A stretch of DNA of 64,000 nucleotides, taken from Telopea speciosissima. Lineage: Eukaryota > Streptophyta > Magnoliopsida > Proteales > Proteaceae. A program made the position numbers and the translations under genes. The DNA is taken from contig NC_057925.1 in the NCBI RefSeq assembly GCF_018873765.1, positions 59,470,970-59,534,969 of the forward strand, read 5' to 3'. The notes under the pieces are model-generated. The model saw nothing but the letters and a program-made list of their open reading frames with translations, did not search any database and had not been told where the DNA came from. Within the stretch, counting starts at the first letter, position 1. The number at the start of each line of letters is the position of its first letter. Below are positions 1-13,700 of this stretch, in pieces.

Positions 1-1270
1 TGTCAGAGATTATTGCAACGGGAAATGTATTCGAATCTTATGATTTTGTCAATACATGTTAAATTAACATATTAGATTAGTAATAAGATACTGATGGAAG
101 TTATACTCAAGCAACTGTAGAATTCACTCCCAGCCAAGGTGTTATCTTAAGCAAATACAGGCCCTCATTGATTGCAAGTACTTCAGCATAGGCCTGTCTT
201 AAACTACACAAGTAAGGTGGGATCAACAAAACCATCAATTATCTCCCCCTCCCCCTACCCCAAAATAAATATTGAAGGGGAAAAAGGGGAGAGATGAAGT
301 ATACTTAGACTTTGTGGGAAGACTTCACTTTTCAATAGATACCTCGACTCCTCGAGGTGAATTTAATGCAAGTCACTGCACCCCAATGAAGGGAAAAAGA
401 AAAGAAGAAATCAATTTAATTGGTACTTAAACCTCTTAAATGTGAATTTATCAAATTTTATTTGTTTAGGGTAGTTACTTATCAGATTGTAACAAAAGGA
501 TGCATGTGAATACTTTAGACCTTGGGGTGTGTACTATACTACTATAGAACACCAGCCTCTGGCTGATCCCTTTCAAAGTTTCTCCTACGCTGAAGGCTTA
601 TACACTGAATGATCTTAACCTCCAGTGATTTACGGTACATCACTGGATCGAGTTCCCAAGAAAAACTTCTTTGGATAAGGTGCTTAGGATAATCTGATCA
701 AGATGATTTGCTTTAATGATGTCCCTTTAGAGACCCTGTAAATTATGCATCTTGGCTGGTTTTCCCTTGGCAAGCATGTTGTAAGAACCTAACCAATGCA
801 AAATCCCTAGGACTGATCAAAACATGAAGTTAGGTCCTTAACCTCTTGGGGTTTTAACAGTCCACATGCTCTAGTGCTGACGTTCATATCACTCATTCTT
901 GCCTTTTGTTTAAATAGATCCCTTCTGGATTTCCGTCTTATGTCTGCTCTCACTTAATCCAGATTACCCTCTCAATTTCCAGCTGTGACTGTGAACTCAT
1001 GACTCTCTGTGCCTCTGAACCCAAATAAATATTAGGAACCTAGCAATATACCAAAAGCCCTAGGACTGCTGGCAATGTTTCAGATTAGGCCCTTAACAAC
1101 TTGGTTCACAACAAATTGTTGGGGTTGGTGGACCATCTTAAACCCTACCAGTATCAAGATTTTGTTTTTGGGGGGGTTGGGTTGTTGATGTGAAGAACCT
1201 TCATGTTGTTTTCTTTTTTCAATTGTTGTGATCAATGAAGGTCTCATATTTTGGTTCAAATGATATGCAG
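1..1270 (+). other. probable last intron of the NIT4-like gene
   Basis: No coding segment is visible here. It is AT-rich and ends in a good acceptor (atatgcag). Two diverged copies of a short repeat lie at about 786-848 and 1037-1104; both contain 'gaaccta', 'ccctaggactg' and 'ccttaac..cttgg'. The donor must lie left of the window if this is one intron. Confidence 0.5.
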
Positions 1271-1425
1271 ATCTTGGAGAAATAGTACGGGCAAAGTTTG
1301 ATTTTGATGTGGTCGGGCACTATGCAAGGCCTGATGTACTAAGCTTGACTGTGAGGGACCATCCAACTAAGTCAGTTTTCTTCACCTCAGCAGAAGAAAT
1401 GGAAAGCTCCCAGAAATCTTTGTAA
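1271..1425 (+). CDS. NIT4: NIT4-like nitrilase, last coding exon (partial gene)
   Basis: This is the 3'-terminal coding exon of a nitrilase of the plant NIT4 class, which in other plants acts on beta-cyanoalanine in cyanide detoxification. An acceptor (atatgcag) ends at 1270. The exon opens in phase (two bases complete an Asp codon) and reads [20 protein letters not shown], then [11 protein letters not shown], before a TAA at 1423-1425. This matches the conserved C-terminal block of plant nitrilases ([24 protein letters not shown]) as I remember it. The catalytic Glu-Lys-Cys residues are in earlier exons, which I cannot find in 1-1270, so that stretch looks like the last intron and the rest of the gene lies left of the window. 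The tail after VRDHP is variable in the family. The exon is intact; whether the whole gene is functional cannot be judged. A NIT1-type nitrilase is the main alternative. Confidence 0.8.
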
Positions 1426-1529
1426 CTTCATTGTACTGTATAGGCTATTGGGCACATCATTTCTATCACTAACATAGAGAACCTAGTACTGTGGTCATGG
1501 CCCCCCATGCTGTTGAATCTGGAAGATTC

Positions 1530-2960
1530 CTCTTTTATTCCAGGCTGGACGATCGATACTAAAAAAACCTTTTCTCAGTTCTATACCAACTTATTGGATG
1601 TCAAGTTTCATTATGCCCCCAAGATTATGTTTGAAGCTTGACTCTAATCTCTGCTAAAATATGGAGAGGGGAAGATGATAATAAGAGGAAATGGTTTTAT
1701 TGGGTGGATGGTTTTATGCAAACCAAAATCATTGGGTGGCCTAGGCTTTAGACGGTTATCTATTCATAACTTTGTGCTAATTCTTAAATTGGCGTGGCGA
1801 ATCCTTACCCAACCAGATCTTTTGTGGGTTAAGGTATTGAGAAGGAAATATTTCCCTAATAAGGGACTTGTTTCATAATCTTTCTAGTGAAACGTGGTTC
1901 TGCTGGTTGGAGTAGTATTGTAAAAGTTGTACCCTTGCTAAGACATGATTTGTAGAAGATTGGGTAATGGTCATCTCATTGATATTTGGAAGGATCCGTG
2001 GATACCCTTTCTTCCTAATTTTAGTATACCTGATTCTCTAATATTGTGAATGATAACAGTAGCAGGAAAGTCTGGAATTTTATTTGGAACCTCAAGATCC
2101 AACCTAAATTTGTTTTGTTTTGATGAAAATTTCTTGTCAATGCTATAACTACAAAAGATAAGTTACTATGTTTCCTAAATGTAGATCCATACTCTTGTTT
2201 CTTTAAGAATGCAGTAAAACAGGGTGCCATTTATCTCTCATATAATTTTACAAAAAGAATATTTGCTGCGGGGCCACTAAATTTTAGGATTGAGGCCTTT
2301 TCTGCTCTGTCGATTTATGATTTGGTTGCTTCCTTTATATCTGATCCCTCCATCCTAAAGAAGGACAAACAAACTCTTATTTCAGTGATGGCTATATCCT
2401 TCTACTTCATTTGGATTTGCAGGAATGATGTTCTACTCCAGAATACTAAACCCAATCCTCATCTAAAGCTATTGCCTACAACGATTGATCATTCTGAGTA
2501 TCCTGTGATTGGTCCTTTTTCATGATACTATTATGTCCCTAGAGGATTACTAGGGATTATCACTTGTGATGGTAGTTATGAGCAATGTTCGCAAACTGTA
2601 GGCTAGGCATCAATCCTTTTGTGTCTGTCCCACTTTGTTACTGCTTCAATGGACCATGGTCTTTTAGGAACGTCACAAGAACCAGACATATGGGGAATGC
2701 TACAAGGGTTGCAGAGAGCAAAGGAGCAGGGCTGGGCATCTGGACAGATTGCAAAAAGTAGTTGAGTGGCTCACGCAAGGTACTCAAGAAGGTTGGTTGG
2801 CCATAGGAAGTGTCTAATATTTTGGTAGATGTTACTATGTTGATGAAATCCTTTGATCATATTAATGCTCAAAGGAAGAGAATGGATGTTATTTCCATTG
2901 CCCATAAGTTGGCTTCTAAGGGTAGAATTGAGAAAATGGGACTAAACAATATCAGACAAT
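1530..2960 (+). mobile_element. 5'-truncated LINE (non-LTR retrotransposon) remnant
   Basis: Broken reading frames across this stretch resemble the C-terminal half of plant LINE ORF2. At about 1565-1640 one frame reads like the end of the reverse transcriptase (IPTYWMSSFIMP). At 1675-1878 it reads KPKSLGGLGFRRLSIHN and LAWRILTQPDLLWVKVL, typical of the region between reverse transcriptase and the zinc-binding motif. At 2322-2525 it reads FYFIWICRNDVLL, typical of the linker before RNase H. The pieces lie in several frames with stops, so the copy is dead. It begins about 100 bases after the nitrilase stop codon. A related remnant lies at 23890-24720 on the other strand. Confidence 0.75.
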
Positions 2961-2975
2961 GAATTTAGGACCAAG

Positions 2976-3127
2976 TTTTCCTTGAGCCACAGAGAATCCA
3001 TTCACCGTGGGACTTCAAATGCGCCGTGTGATGGTATTCTTGGGAACATACTAAAACCCTGTAAGAGTTTGTGAACCCTAGGATGGTGTGGTGAGCCTTC
3101 ATCGCATAGTGAAGGAAAACTTTCTCC
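2976..3127. repeat. dispersed MITE-like repeat, copy 1
   Basis: About 150 bases run from 'ttttccttgagccacag' to 'gtgaaggaaaac'. A second copy lies at 34867-35033, sharing 'gggaacatactaaaaccctgta', 'gtttgtgaac' and 'gaaggaaaactttc'. The two ends are weakly complementary (ttttcctt / aaggaaaa). No coding content. Confidence 0.6.
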
Positions 3128-3297
3128 ACGTATTTAACTCTCTTAGTTTTTATTTTTAAAGACGAAGGGCCAAAGCGCGAGTTATGCACATATACAATCA
3201 TACACAAAAACCAGACCCATATTATAATGAGGGAAAAGATACTCATAACCAAAGATGAAGGGTACACTTCAGAATTTTGTTCCCGTCCTGTTCTCTG

Positions 3298-3434
3298 CTC
3301 GATATAGTGATCCAGTTCCTCTCATAGGGAGGTGGAAATGACGTTTTAACCTCCCTCGGGCAGTGTATTCGGATAGGGGGTTAGATCGTCATTTCCTGTC
3401 GCCCCCTATGAGAGGAACTGGACCACTGTACCAG
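3298..3434. mobile_element. foldback MITE, family A
   Basis: The two ends are inverted copies: 'ccagttcctctcatagg' on the left and its complement 'cctatgagaggaactgg' on the right, around a short GC-richer centre. The same end motif (GTTCCTCTnAnAnG) recurs at 44866-45026, 53012-53142 and 61466-61640, so this is a small nonautonomous DNA transposon family. Confidence 0.75.
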
Positions 3435-4640
3435 ACAAGGAACATGAGACGATAATGATCCTACTCTTCACCCTCTCTCTATCTTCTCCATACATGAAAT
3501 GGGCTGTCTACCCCTATGTATGAAATCATTTCATGGCTCCTCATTGGTGAGCTCTTTATGTCGCTTGCTCAGAGAACTCTCTCCCTCGTAATTATTTCAA
3601 AGTTTTGGTTGAAATTTCAAGTACTCAAATATTTCTATGTCTGGATCAACTCCTAGTGCGTGGAGAGTAGCAACTCTTCACGTATGGTTACATGACAACA
3701 CATGTCTTTTTTAAATTTTGAGTGACACCATGGATGGGCATTTATGGAAGCAGAAAGACATGTATCCTCACAAGATTTTTTGTTTTTGTTTTTTCGGGTC
3801 CTATCCTATCTATCTGCCCATTGGGACTTTAGCTATCAACTACAAGAGAATCCACCACTACCGGGGAGGAGAGAGAGGGGCCATTTTTGCCCAACCATGG
3901 AACGGGAAGAAAGTCAATCCCTTATTCTTTTTCAAAGTTTAGTTGAGATTTTGCCAAATCTTAAAGCCATTGGTTTGGTGTGAGGTATGTATTGCCAACC
4001 TAGCCTAGGCTTGCACTAAGGATTTTTAACTCTGAATCAAGGGTCAAATTGGTCCCTACGGATAATCTTAACGGAATCAGTCCCAAAAACTCTAAATCAG
4101 CCGTTCTAGAACAATCGATTAATCAGGATCGAACATGATTGATTATGATTTAAATCGACCAATTCAACAAATCTGATTCCGATTTTTGAAATCATGATTT
4201 TGCCACACACCCGGCCCGGCCCCGGCCCAACCGGACGAGTTGCACCACTAACAAGAAGGTTTGTTGGTGTACCAATGGAACCTGAAAGACCTGAAAGGAA
4301 TATACTACACCGACATACTTCGGCTAATCAGTCAAAGCCAAGCCTCAGAGAAATGGAAAGGTATCCATGAACGGCTCAAATTGATTAATCGACGGACTAA
4401 AGCTATCAGATTCATGAGATGGCCCACGTATTGAGCGGTTTAGATTAATCCATAAAGCTACACCATCATGTTCTGTTGTTTCGGTGTATTAAACCGAATG
4501 AAGATGACAATGCGTCAACGCATAAGAGCCGCACCCTTCCATGGTAAGGCAGATGTAAATGACTCGACCTTCTTCCCCTGATTCTATCCTGCGAGCAGGA
4601 CGATCCGTTAATACGTTCTGTTCTTGACGTGGGAGCTCTA
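3435..4640. other. intergenic DNA, no gene seen
   Basis: Short open frames here have no family resemblance. It lies between the LINE/MITE block and the leader of the splicing-factor gene. A pyrrole of C/G-rich sequence (ggcccggccccggccc) sits at about 4210-4230. Confidence 0.5.
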
Positions 4641-5947
4641 GCATTTCTCAATTCCCCATGTCTGTTTAGGGCAAAATCGGCGATCTGAGATTTGGTTATT
4701 CGTTTAAACCATTCACAAAATAGGTATGGAGGAGAGATTTTCAATTGAATTCTGTTAAAGCTGATATCTTGTTTGATCTATCTAGTTTTCGGAATTAGGG
4801 TTTACTCTATGATTCACTGGTTATAAAAAAAATTTGCAGTTCCTTCAAACCGATTAGGGTTTCAGAAAGGTTTTTTAAGGGCTGAAATTCTATTCCTTTG
4901 TTATTGATTACATGTTTTGCTCGCTCCTTCCTCTAATTTGATATGGGATTGATTTAGAGTTCTTGGTGGTGGTCGGCTGGCGTTGCCTGCAGGCTTGTGG
5001 GTTCTCTTGGGTTTTGTTTCCGTCAGTTTTACTCTCCTCCTTAAAGAAAATTGGCGAAGCTTCATTGATTTTAGGCTTTTGTTTAACCTCCCTTTGGCAT
5101 AATGAAATTTCGATACCTCGGAGGATGATAGGATCAAATCATAAAATCGAGTTTGTGCTAGAACAGTTTGGAGGGTTTTCCCTTCTCTCTGTTCTTAGCC
5201 CCTAGAAGCCAAGCAGCCTTTTGTTACGAGAGCAGGTGTTAAGCCATGTCATTGTTTTATTGTACCCATTTTCTTCAGGAAAAAAAAAAGTCCATACCAT
5301 GTTCCTTTGTATCAAATTACGATTCATTGCGGTTCTTTTTTATTTAATCACCTTCATAGTTCAAGAAAATCAATCAGAATACTTTGATTTGTGGTTATTA
5401 TTTGTTTTTCTTTTGGTGTGCTGCTTTTGGATCTATTGGAGTTTTGGAAACAATTTGAAATTTAATAAACCATGCACAGTTTTTATATGTGCTTTGTGCT
5501 TTATGTTTGGTCGTTGACAATTTGTAGTCTATCCAATGTAGAAATATCGAGTTCCTTACTTCTACATTACAATTCATTAATTGTACTCTGGCTGATTCCT
5601 GCGTCTTTTGGCATAGAATCATTCCCCCTTTCGGTTGGTTGTATTAGAAAATTTCTGACCCTTGGAGTGGGTCCTATTTGCCTTTGGGTTCTTTTGCATC
5701 ACTTGATCAGTGTTTTCATTTTTAACCCTTTATTTGTTATTTAACTTGAGCGACTGTACGCATCATTATTCTAATGCTTTCAAGTTAGTCTTTTTCTGAT
5801 TTGAAGATTAAGGAATGCAGTCTGCTCTCAATTACGAAATTCAGCATATGAAGTTTTGTTTCAAGGCATAAGCAGTTTGGAAGGCTTTCTTGTCCAAACA
5901 CCAGTTGCCCATTAAAGGGGGCTGTAAAGCACTTGGTTTTTTTCACA
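4640..5947 (+). other. probable promoter and 5' leader (with intron) of the SURP/G-patch gene
   Basis: This stretch precedes the start codon at 5948. It is T-rich and intron-like from about 4850. A candidate acceptor (aatgcag, ending at 5820) would begin a leader exon of about 127 bases directly before the ATG. The transcription start and leader donor cannot be fixed by eye. No coding content is supported. Confidence 0.4.
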
Positions 5948-7747
5948 ATGAAGAAAGGAGTAGCTTCTAGCCTCTTTGTTAATGATGGTTCATTCATGGA
6001 AAGGTTTAAACAACTTCAACAAGAGAAAGAAAAGGAAGCTGGATTGGAGGAGTCTAAGTCAAGCATAAATACATCTGGGACTATGAGGGCCAATCCTTCC
6101 ATTTATAAAACAGGCATGGATTCAAAAGCACCTGAGACACGCAAGGCTGTCCCTGCTGCTTCAGGTGGCAAACTTGCATTCAGCTTGAAACAGAAATCTA
6201 AACTTGCGGCAGCCCCTGTTAAGTTGGGTGCTGATGAGGATGAAGATGAAGGGGATGCAGAAAATGGGTCAGTAGATGGACCGCCAAAGCGGCAGAAGTT
6301 GGATCAACCTAATGCATCTGTTCCATTGCCATGTAAAGGGGATGTTGGTAATAACTGCTTGAATACATACCTTTATCTTCTTTGAGTGCATTTTGGTTCT
6401 TTCTCCATTGTGCTCTCCCTATTGTGCTTTCTCTCTATTGCAAAAGTAAAGAATTGTTTAGATTCCAAATTTACTAAAGGGTGTACTTAGTGCATGAGGC
6501 TCTCGCCATTGCTGGGTTTGGGGATGGCCATAATGTACGCAGCCTTACACCCGCTTTCTAGATAGGCTGTTTCCGGACTTCAACCCGCAACCACAAGGTT
6601 GCAATGGAGCAACCTTATTTACTGTTGGATAAAAAATTCCATTCCTCTGAGCGTCTAACTAGGTTGGCTTTCGTTATCCAATAGACATCCTTCTTTTCGT
6701 GCATAATGATTGATGTTGCTTCTGTACTAGGTATGTATCCACTGATTATAATGAAATGCATGGGCAAGTCAGCACTATATGTTTATATTTCTGGAAGCTT
6801 CTTCTATAGTAATGAGGCTGTTGTGCTATTTAGCTCTGGATAATAGATTTTATGTGTAAATATTTTGCATTCAGATGACCTACTTGCAAGTCCGTCTCAA
6901 GTTCAATTTTATCTTCTTGCAAACTTGCATTGAAGCTCTTAGGAGTTCATTCTAGTATGAAGTTTTCTGATAATTCTATTAATGTTTTTCATTTTCCCTT
7001 GGTGAGTGATCTTTGCTTATCTCTCATTATTTGCATGCACTGTGTTTGCTCGTGTGTATTACAAAGCGGTTTTTAATCTCTGCATTATGTTTGGTCTCAG
7101 TTACAAAATGTTCATGAAACTGTGATTTGTTTTAAGAAAATTTTAATGTTGTCAATGCTTGTCAACTTATTAAACAGCAACCCATGTTTGATTCATAGTT
7201 ATTGGCTGCATGGGAAATCAAGTAAGAAGCAAAGCTTGTCGTTCTAATGGTTAAAACTTTTCCAGGAAGCACCTCCAAGATGGGAACAAGAGAGGCTTTG
7301 AAGGGTTTCCTAAGAAATTTATGAAGACTAATCCCGATCCAGGGAAAATCCAGTGGGAGATTTGCCCAATCGTTGGAAATAGTAACAGTAATCGAAGGGT
7401 CACTCCAACAGGGAGAAGTCTTCAAATTTTGATCCAATTCTGATAGTTGGATCCTGAGTTATAGAACTACCGTCACTTGGAAAGTTTAAAAGCTGAAGTT
7501 TGCTTGAATGATAGAACAGAGATAGAAAGATAAAACAGGTTAAGAATCCACATAACAGGCTGTGAGCCCACCAAAGCCCGCAAAGAGAATCCACTATTCC
7601 ACTAAGAAATCCACATCAGTCTTCACTTGGAATCCACCAAGTAACACCACAATCCACAGGCATAAGTACTGAATCCATAGAGCCAAAAATTCAAGAAACT
7701 GAAACCTTTATTTCATCAATTCGTGTGCCTGAAGGGCAGGCTATATA

Positions 7748-7784
<37 letters not shown>

Positions 7785-10700
7785 TGTGTGTGTGTGTGTG
7801 TGTAGACTCTTAAGTCTTAAAATATGACTCCTAACATGACTAAAAATTTCCTAAACCAACTAGTAATCAAATTAGCTACTTAATTGACTAATAAAAGACT
7901 TAACGACTCCTATAAGTTAAATCCCGCATTCCTAAGTCCTACCCTTATTTTAAGTTCATTAAAGTGGCTATTACATAGAAAACCCTTAGAAACAAAAGCC
8001 CAATGTATAGGTACCCAACCCAAGGCATATTTGCACTAAAATAATGCCATCTTTTCTCATATATCTGCATCAGGAGACATGAATATATATTTTCATGGCT
8101 GCTATTATCTTATTTAGGTTGTGATCTGCTGTGGGGTGGAGTGCTTTAGGAAGGTGTCAGAATGATTGTTCAGGTGGTTGCAACCTGGGATGTGTTTGGT
8201 TTTCATGGAAGTGGAGTGATTCTTGTGAAAGCGCATGGGTTAAAACTGAGGTAAAATGCTTAGTGGTTAGTATGCAAGTACCTCTTTATAGACTGGTGAG
8301 ATGAAAAAGTAGGAAGGGGGGCTTTCTGCTTTGCATGAACCCCTCTGCCTACCACTCAACTAAACAAAACCTCAATGGCTATGGCTAGTCCTGACTCCAA
8401 GCTTGACGATCGTAGACATCTATATTAATATAAGGGGCATATCAATCATAGTTTTGATAATTTTGGGCTATTTTATGTTAGCACAAGAATGTTTACCCTC
8501 ATTATGTTTTTTTCGCTTCGAGACTACCTTTTCACCTGGGAAAGTGTTTTCCTCAACCCAGCTGGGAATTTATGCCTTCTCTGTTCATAAAGTGATGAAT
8601 GGTGAAAACAGAACATTCTTGAACATTTCTTGTCTCATGAATGCAGCTTATGTCTTAAGTCTCTATCGACCTTGGTGGAAAGAGATGTTGAATGAAAGAA
8701 TTGGAAAATGTGGCACACCCTGCTACAAGAGTAATTTGCATTCCCCTGTTCATGCTCTTGGTATTAATCAGTTCTTTAAGTGACATGCAGCACCACCTTC
8801 CCCAAGCGATCCTGGAGTGAAGAAAGTTGCAGACAAATTAGCAAGTTTTGTAGCCAAAAATGGAAGGCAGTTTGAGCACATTACTCGTCAAAGAAATCCT
8901 GGAGATACACCTTTTAAGTAAGTTTCCTATGATTATGTGTTTAATCCCTGAATGCTACAAGATAATTCTTCTATTGCTGCTCTTATCATCTACCTTATTT
9001 GTATTTTTAATGGTCACTGTGTAAAATCTCCTTGTTGTTTGTATTGGAAATTATGCTTGAACTTACTGTATTCATGCTTGTCACTATATGCTGCATGGTT
9101 CTATAACTTCATCTTGCAATTTTACCCATGATAAACTTAGAGAGAATCGTTTGAGATGGTATGGCCATGTCCAACGGAAGCCTTCCGGGGCTCCAGTCCG
9201 GAGGGGAGCGACATGATCCTGATTGAGGGAACCAAAAGAACTAGAGGCAGGCCCAAGATAACCTTAGGAGAAGTGGTGAAGAAAGACATGCTTAGCTTAG
9301 GCCTTGCCCTGAGTATGACCTCTAATAGAGCTGATTGGAGATCAAAGATCCATGCGGTCGACCCCATTTAGTTGGTCTTTGTTGTGTGTTGCCGTTGTTT
9401 GTATCCACCCCTCTTTGAGACCTAGTGCAGAATGTTGGGCAGTTAAGAAGCGGTACGTAGTTAAGAAGGGTCGATACCTTAGAGATTTGTGTCGATGTTG
9501 TTTCCCCCCCCACCTCCTTTTTTACTTCTTTTTACCTTTTTCCTCTTATAGGATCCATGTAGCCGACCCCATTAAGTTGGGATAAGGCTTGGATGTTGTT
9601 GTTGTTCCTTTTGCGGTTATTGTGTCTTCAGTACTATCTTTAATTGCTTTTGATTTCTAAATCAAGTCACTGTTGAAGGAAATGCCTTGCTGAGGACTTG
9701 ATTCTTCATACTTGTGGTTACGGTCACAAATAGGTGTGTGGTTAATTTCGAGTTTAACGTTAACGTGCATTTCCATAGTAGTTGTAGAAATTAGTTGAAA
9801 CATAGGTGGTGAAAGTGAAGTTAATCATCAAATGTTTGTTGATTTCTTCTTTCCTTCTTTTTTTAGTTTTGAAAGCAAGTTAATCCTTGATCCTTCTTTT
9901 GTAAGTAGTCGGATACTTGGGAGTGGTTTTTGTCATTGGTGCAGAGTTAGTTGGAATGTTGGCAGCCAAACTTGTCTTGGATGGAAATGGATCGATTTTG
10001 AAGTGGATATGCTAATATCTGGAATTAGCATATCCAATATTTGAATTTGTCTTGTATCTGATGGATATTTACGTCAAGTATACGGATTTGATTCTGGATT
10101 TTCAAATCCTAATGTGCTACTCTCTGTTTTCTTGTTTGCGAATATAAGTTGTTTGGTAGAAATATATGAAGTAATGAATGCTAGCGTGACAGAATAAGAG
10201 ACAGATGCATCTGAGTGCACTTGGGAGCAGCACCAGCAAGTCAAAAGATGATGGAAGCCAGAAGGTCAATTGGATGCTTTTGTTAGTGAACAAAGACAAC
10301 TTATGGTAACTTCAAATAATTGATATAGCTAAAGTTGGTAATGGTAGGTGTACAAGGGAAGAGCTGGAAAAGAATTGGGTTGAGCTGGGAGGAAACATTA
10401 GTAATTATGAGTTAACCTGAGATATAGAATGGAAAAGTGGAATTGCAAGACATTGTCTTGCCAACCACTGAGCAGATGGTGTCAGTCTTGGCTGAGTTTT
10501 TTTTATTTTTAATCCCTTCTATTAGTTCCTATTTTACGTTGTCAGAAGCATATTCTGGAAGTGTTATTTGGGTTGATGTAGTGAATTTGTGGATACTTTA
10601 TTTCTGTTGAAAACTTCCTTTTCTTATTTGTTTTATTTACTTTTTTGGGTGAGGGATTTAATTTTATTTTCCTGATTGCCTCTAGTTTTGTATCTTATTC

Positions 10701-13700
10701 CTGTTTAGTGTGTGCGAAGCGATACCCAATATGTTATTTTTCTAATCTTGAATTTTCATTTGTCCATAATGTATTTGTTTTATTTACCATTTGTAGGTTT
10801 CTATATGATGTTACTTGTCCGGATTACAAATACTATGAGTATCGACTTGTTGAGGAGGAGAAGGCTCTTCCACAGAATGTAGATTCTGAAGCATCACACA
10901 ATGGTTGGTGTTTTAACTTCTATAAAATTAGGCTCTCCTTAATTTAGATGGTTTCTTGATTACATACTCATTTGAAGATTGTGTAATTGCATTGATAAAA
11001 TGGAATGTGGTAGTTATCTGAGTACCTGTTAGAAGTTTATATCTGCCATAGTGGACATCTGGAGTTGAATAGCAATCTATAAATGGATATTTATAAGATC
11101 TATTAGTACCATGGTGTCTTATTGGTGTGGATAATAGTGGTAGCCTGACTGGTCTCCTGGAAAATTTCCTAGTTGAATGGAGATCTGGAAATGGATGGGT
11201 ATGAGGTTTTTTTAAGACCAAGGCAAGTTGATATCTTAATACAATTAATCGGGATTTAATGTTGGGAGTTCTGTGAATGTTTCTAGCTGTTTGAACTCAG
11301 ACATGTCTTCCTGCAGTAAGGCACATGCTTAAATTTGTGGGGACATGCACTATTGTCCTCCCATTCACAGTGGAAGCTGACCCTTGGAGGCCTTTGCATA
11401 GAGTGATGTACTCTTACAGAATTGACATGTTTATTTTCTTTTTTCCTTCAGACTAGTGTGCCGTCATTATTCATGTTGTGGAATTTATAAGTTAATGCAA
11501 CATGATCTTGAAACTGAGCATCTATTTACCTTTCATTTATATGCCGACTCTCATTAATTTTGCCGAGATCTGATATTTATTCGCCTTCTCTCTTTTACTT
11601 TAATTGGTAACTTTGATTTATTAGCCTTTTCTCTTTGACTTTTTAATTGTAACTTTGTCAATCTAATTCCAGCCAGTGCAAGCTCTTCTTCAAGAGGATC
11701 AAGTGGTTCTCAGAGGCCTCCTCAGCAACATTCTAATTATCAAATACCAGCCTCAGCATTATATGAAGCCAATGATGAAACAAGCTCTTCAGTATCATCA
11801 ACTCAGGCAGCTTCAATGGGGAGAACCAACTCCCAAGGTATACGTCTTGTACAATACCTTGTTTTTTTTTTAATTGTTTTGGTTTGAGTAAACAAAGAAC
11901 TGTAGTAGGTACTTCCTAGCAAAGGCAAGGCCTAGTGCCTCCCAAAACTATAAAAGAGCTACAACCACTAAGAATCAGCAATATTAAATCCTCATAAAGG
12001 AATTCTAGATTCAATATGTGGATTACTCCTTGTTTAGAAGGCTCATCATCTGCAAAGTTGGCTGCTGATTCAGCCGCCACTGGTCCACTGGATGAGATAT
12101 TTGCTAAGGAAATCATGTGTTTTCTGCAATCTGCATTTAACTTTATAGGTCCCAGGCCTAGTCATAGCTCAGTTACCTACCCAGAACACTCACAGGATCT
12201 CCTTCAGGAACAATGCCTTCAAAAGTCTCCTTGAGAGAGAAGTTCAAAACTATGAATAAGGAATAGATGACTCACCTTCCCCAATAGAATCTGAATGAGC
12301 ACCAAGTACCATGCAATCATTAAAGTTCAACTTCAAAGAACTCTTTGGGGCAGCCACCAAATAACTCCTTTCAGTTGTAGGCCTGGAGTTGTTAATTGGG
12401 CTCTCAATCATTCAGGAAAAAAAGGGTTCTCAATCAAAATTCTCTGCACAACCATCTTGTGAGAGGAAGAAGTGACTTAGCTTTTGAGAGGGCAGCCAAA
12501 ATGTTGCATATGAATGGATGATGGAGATTTTATCTTTGTTGCATTCTCTGGATTTTGAATTGGAAATGAACATGTGCCTGAATAACAAGTTCTTTACAAG
12601 GCCAAACAGACACTGTATATACAATCTTGTATCCAGGTTGGCCTCAGTTCTGCCTGATGGAAACATTGAATTTTTTTTAGACCTGTTCGTTTCGAAGTAA
12701 ATTTTTGCATGAATCTTATTTCTCAATGTAATTTTTCACATTTTATGTGGAACAAATGGCTGGTTATCCCATTTTGCTGGAAAAATAATATATTTCCCAC
12801 CTCTTTTACGTGGGAACAAACAGGGCAATATTTAAGATTTTACTTGCAAATTTTTTTTTATATGGAGACAAACGGAGCCTAAATTTTTTTGGCAAAATGG
12901 ACCAGTTCTCCTACCCCCCCCCCCCCCCCAAAAAAAGAAAAAAGAAAAGACAATCATCATGATACTTAATTTTTAGTTCTTCAAGCCTGAATCTCAGAGA
13001 GACTATAAGAAGACAATCATCTTTGTTATTTTGCGGATTTGTAGGTGAATCCAGTGCACCACCAGCTGCAGATCCTATTGCAATTATGGAATTCTATGTG
13101 AAGAAGGCTGCACAAGAGGAGCGAAGGAGACAGCCTAAACAGTCAAAAGATGAGATGCCACCTCCTGCTTCCCTTCAAGGTCTAGATCTTATTCATTCTG
13201 TTTTTTATTAGCTAAAAATGATCCAAGGCTGCTGCCGATGTGGAAATTTTCTTACCTATATGTTCTAAAAAACCCTATCAATTTCTGTTTAATTATGGTT
13301 CCTTTGACATTTTCATTATGGCAGCTCCTGTCAAAAAGGGACATCACATGGGAGATTATATACCACCAGAAGAGCTTGAGAAGTTCTTGAGTAGCTGCAA
13401 CGATGCTGCTTGTCAGAAGGCTACTAGAGAGGCTGCGGAAAAGGCTAAAATTCAAGCTGACAATGTTGGGCATAGACTTCTATCCAAAATGGGCTGGAAA
13501 GAAGGTATGGCTTCAATGAAATGCGATATGCTGGAATGTGTATCTATGTTATTTTAATTTTGAGATGCAATTATGTACTTTGAATTGAGTCTGTTACTAG
13601 GTCTTAGTTCAACACATTTTTAAGGAAGTTATTGATTATTGAAATGGATCTCTTTTTTCTTATAAATTTGAAAAAAACCCTTATTTAGAGTCCATGCCTA

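Larger units (their letters stand above)
6348..8790 (+). other. intron 1 of the SURP/G-patch gene, with repeat insertions
   Basis: A 2.4-kb intron. It contains an Au-type SINE on the - strand (6478-6625), anonymous repeat-like DNA at about 7190-8080, and a TA/TG microsatellite (7742-7803). Open frames such as 8403-8783 have no recognised relative. Confidence 0.7.

Noticed and set aside
8403..8783. 126-residue open frame ending directly before exon 2 of the splicing-factor gene
   Set aside because: It lies in intron 1, resembles nothing I know and ends before the acceptor; the exon itself is in another frame.
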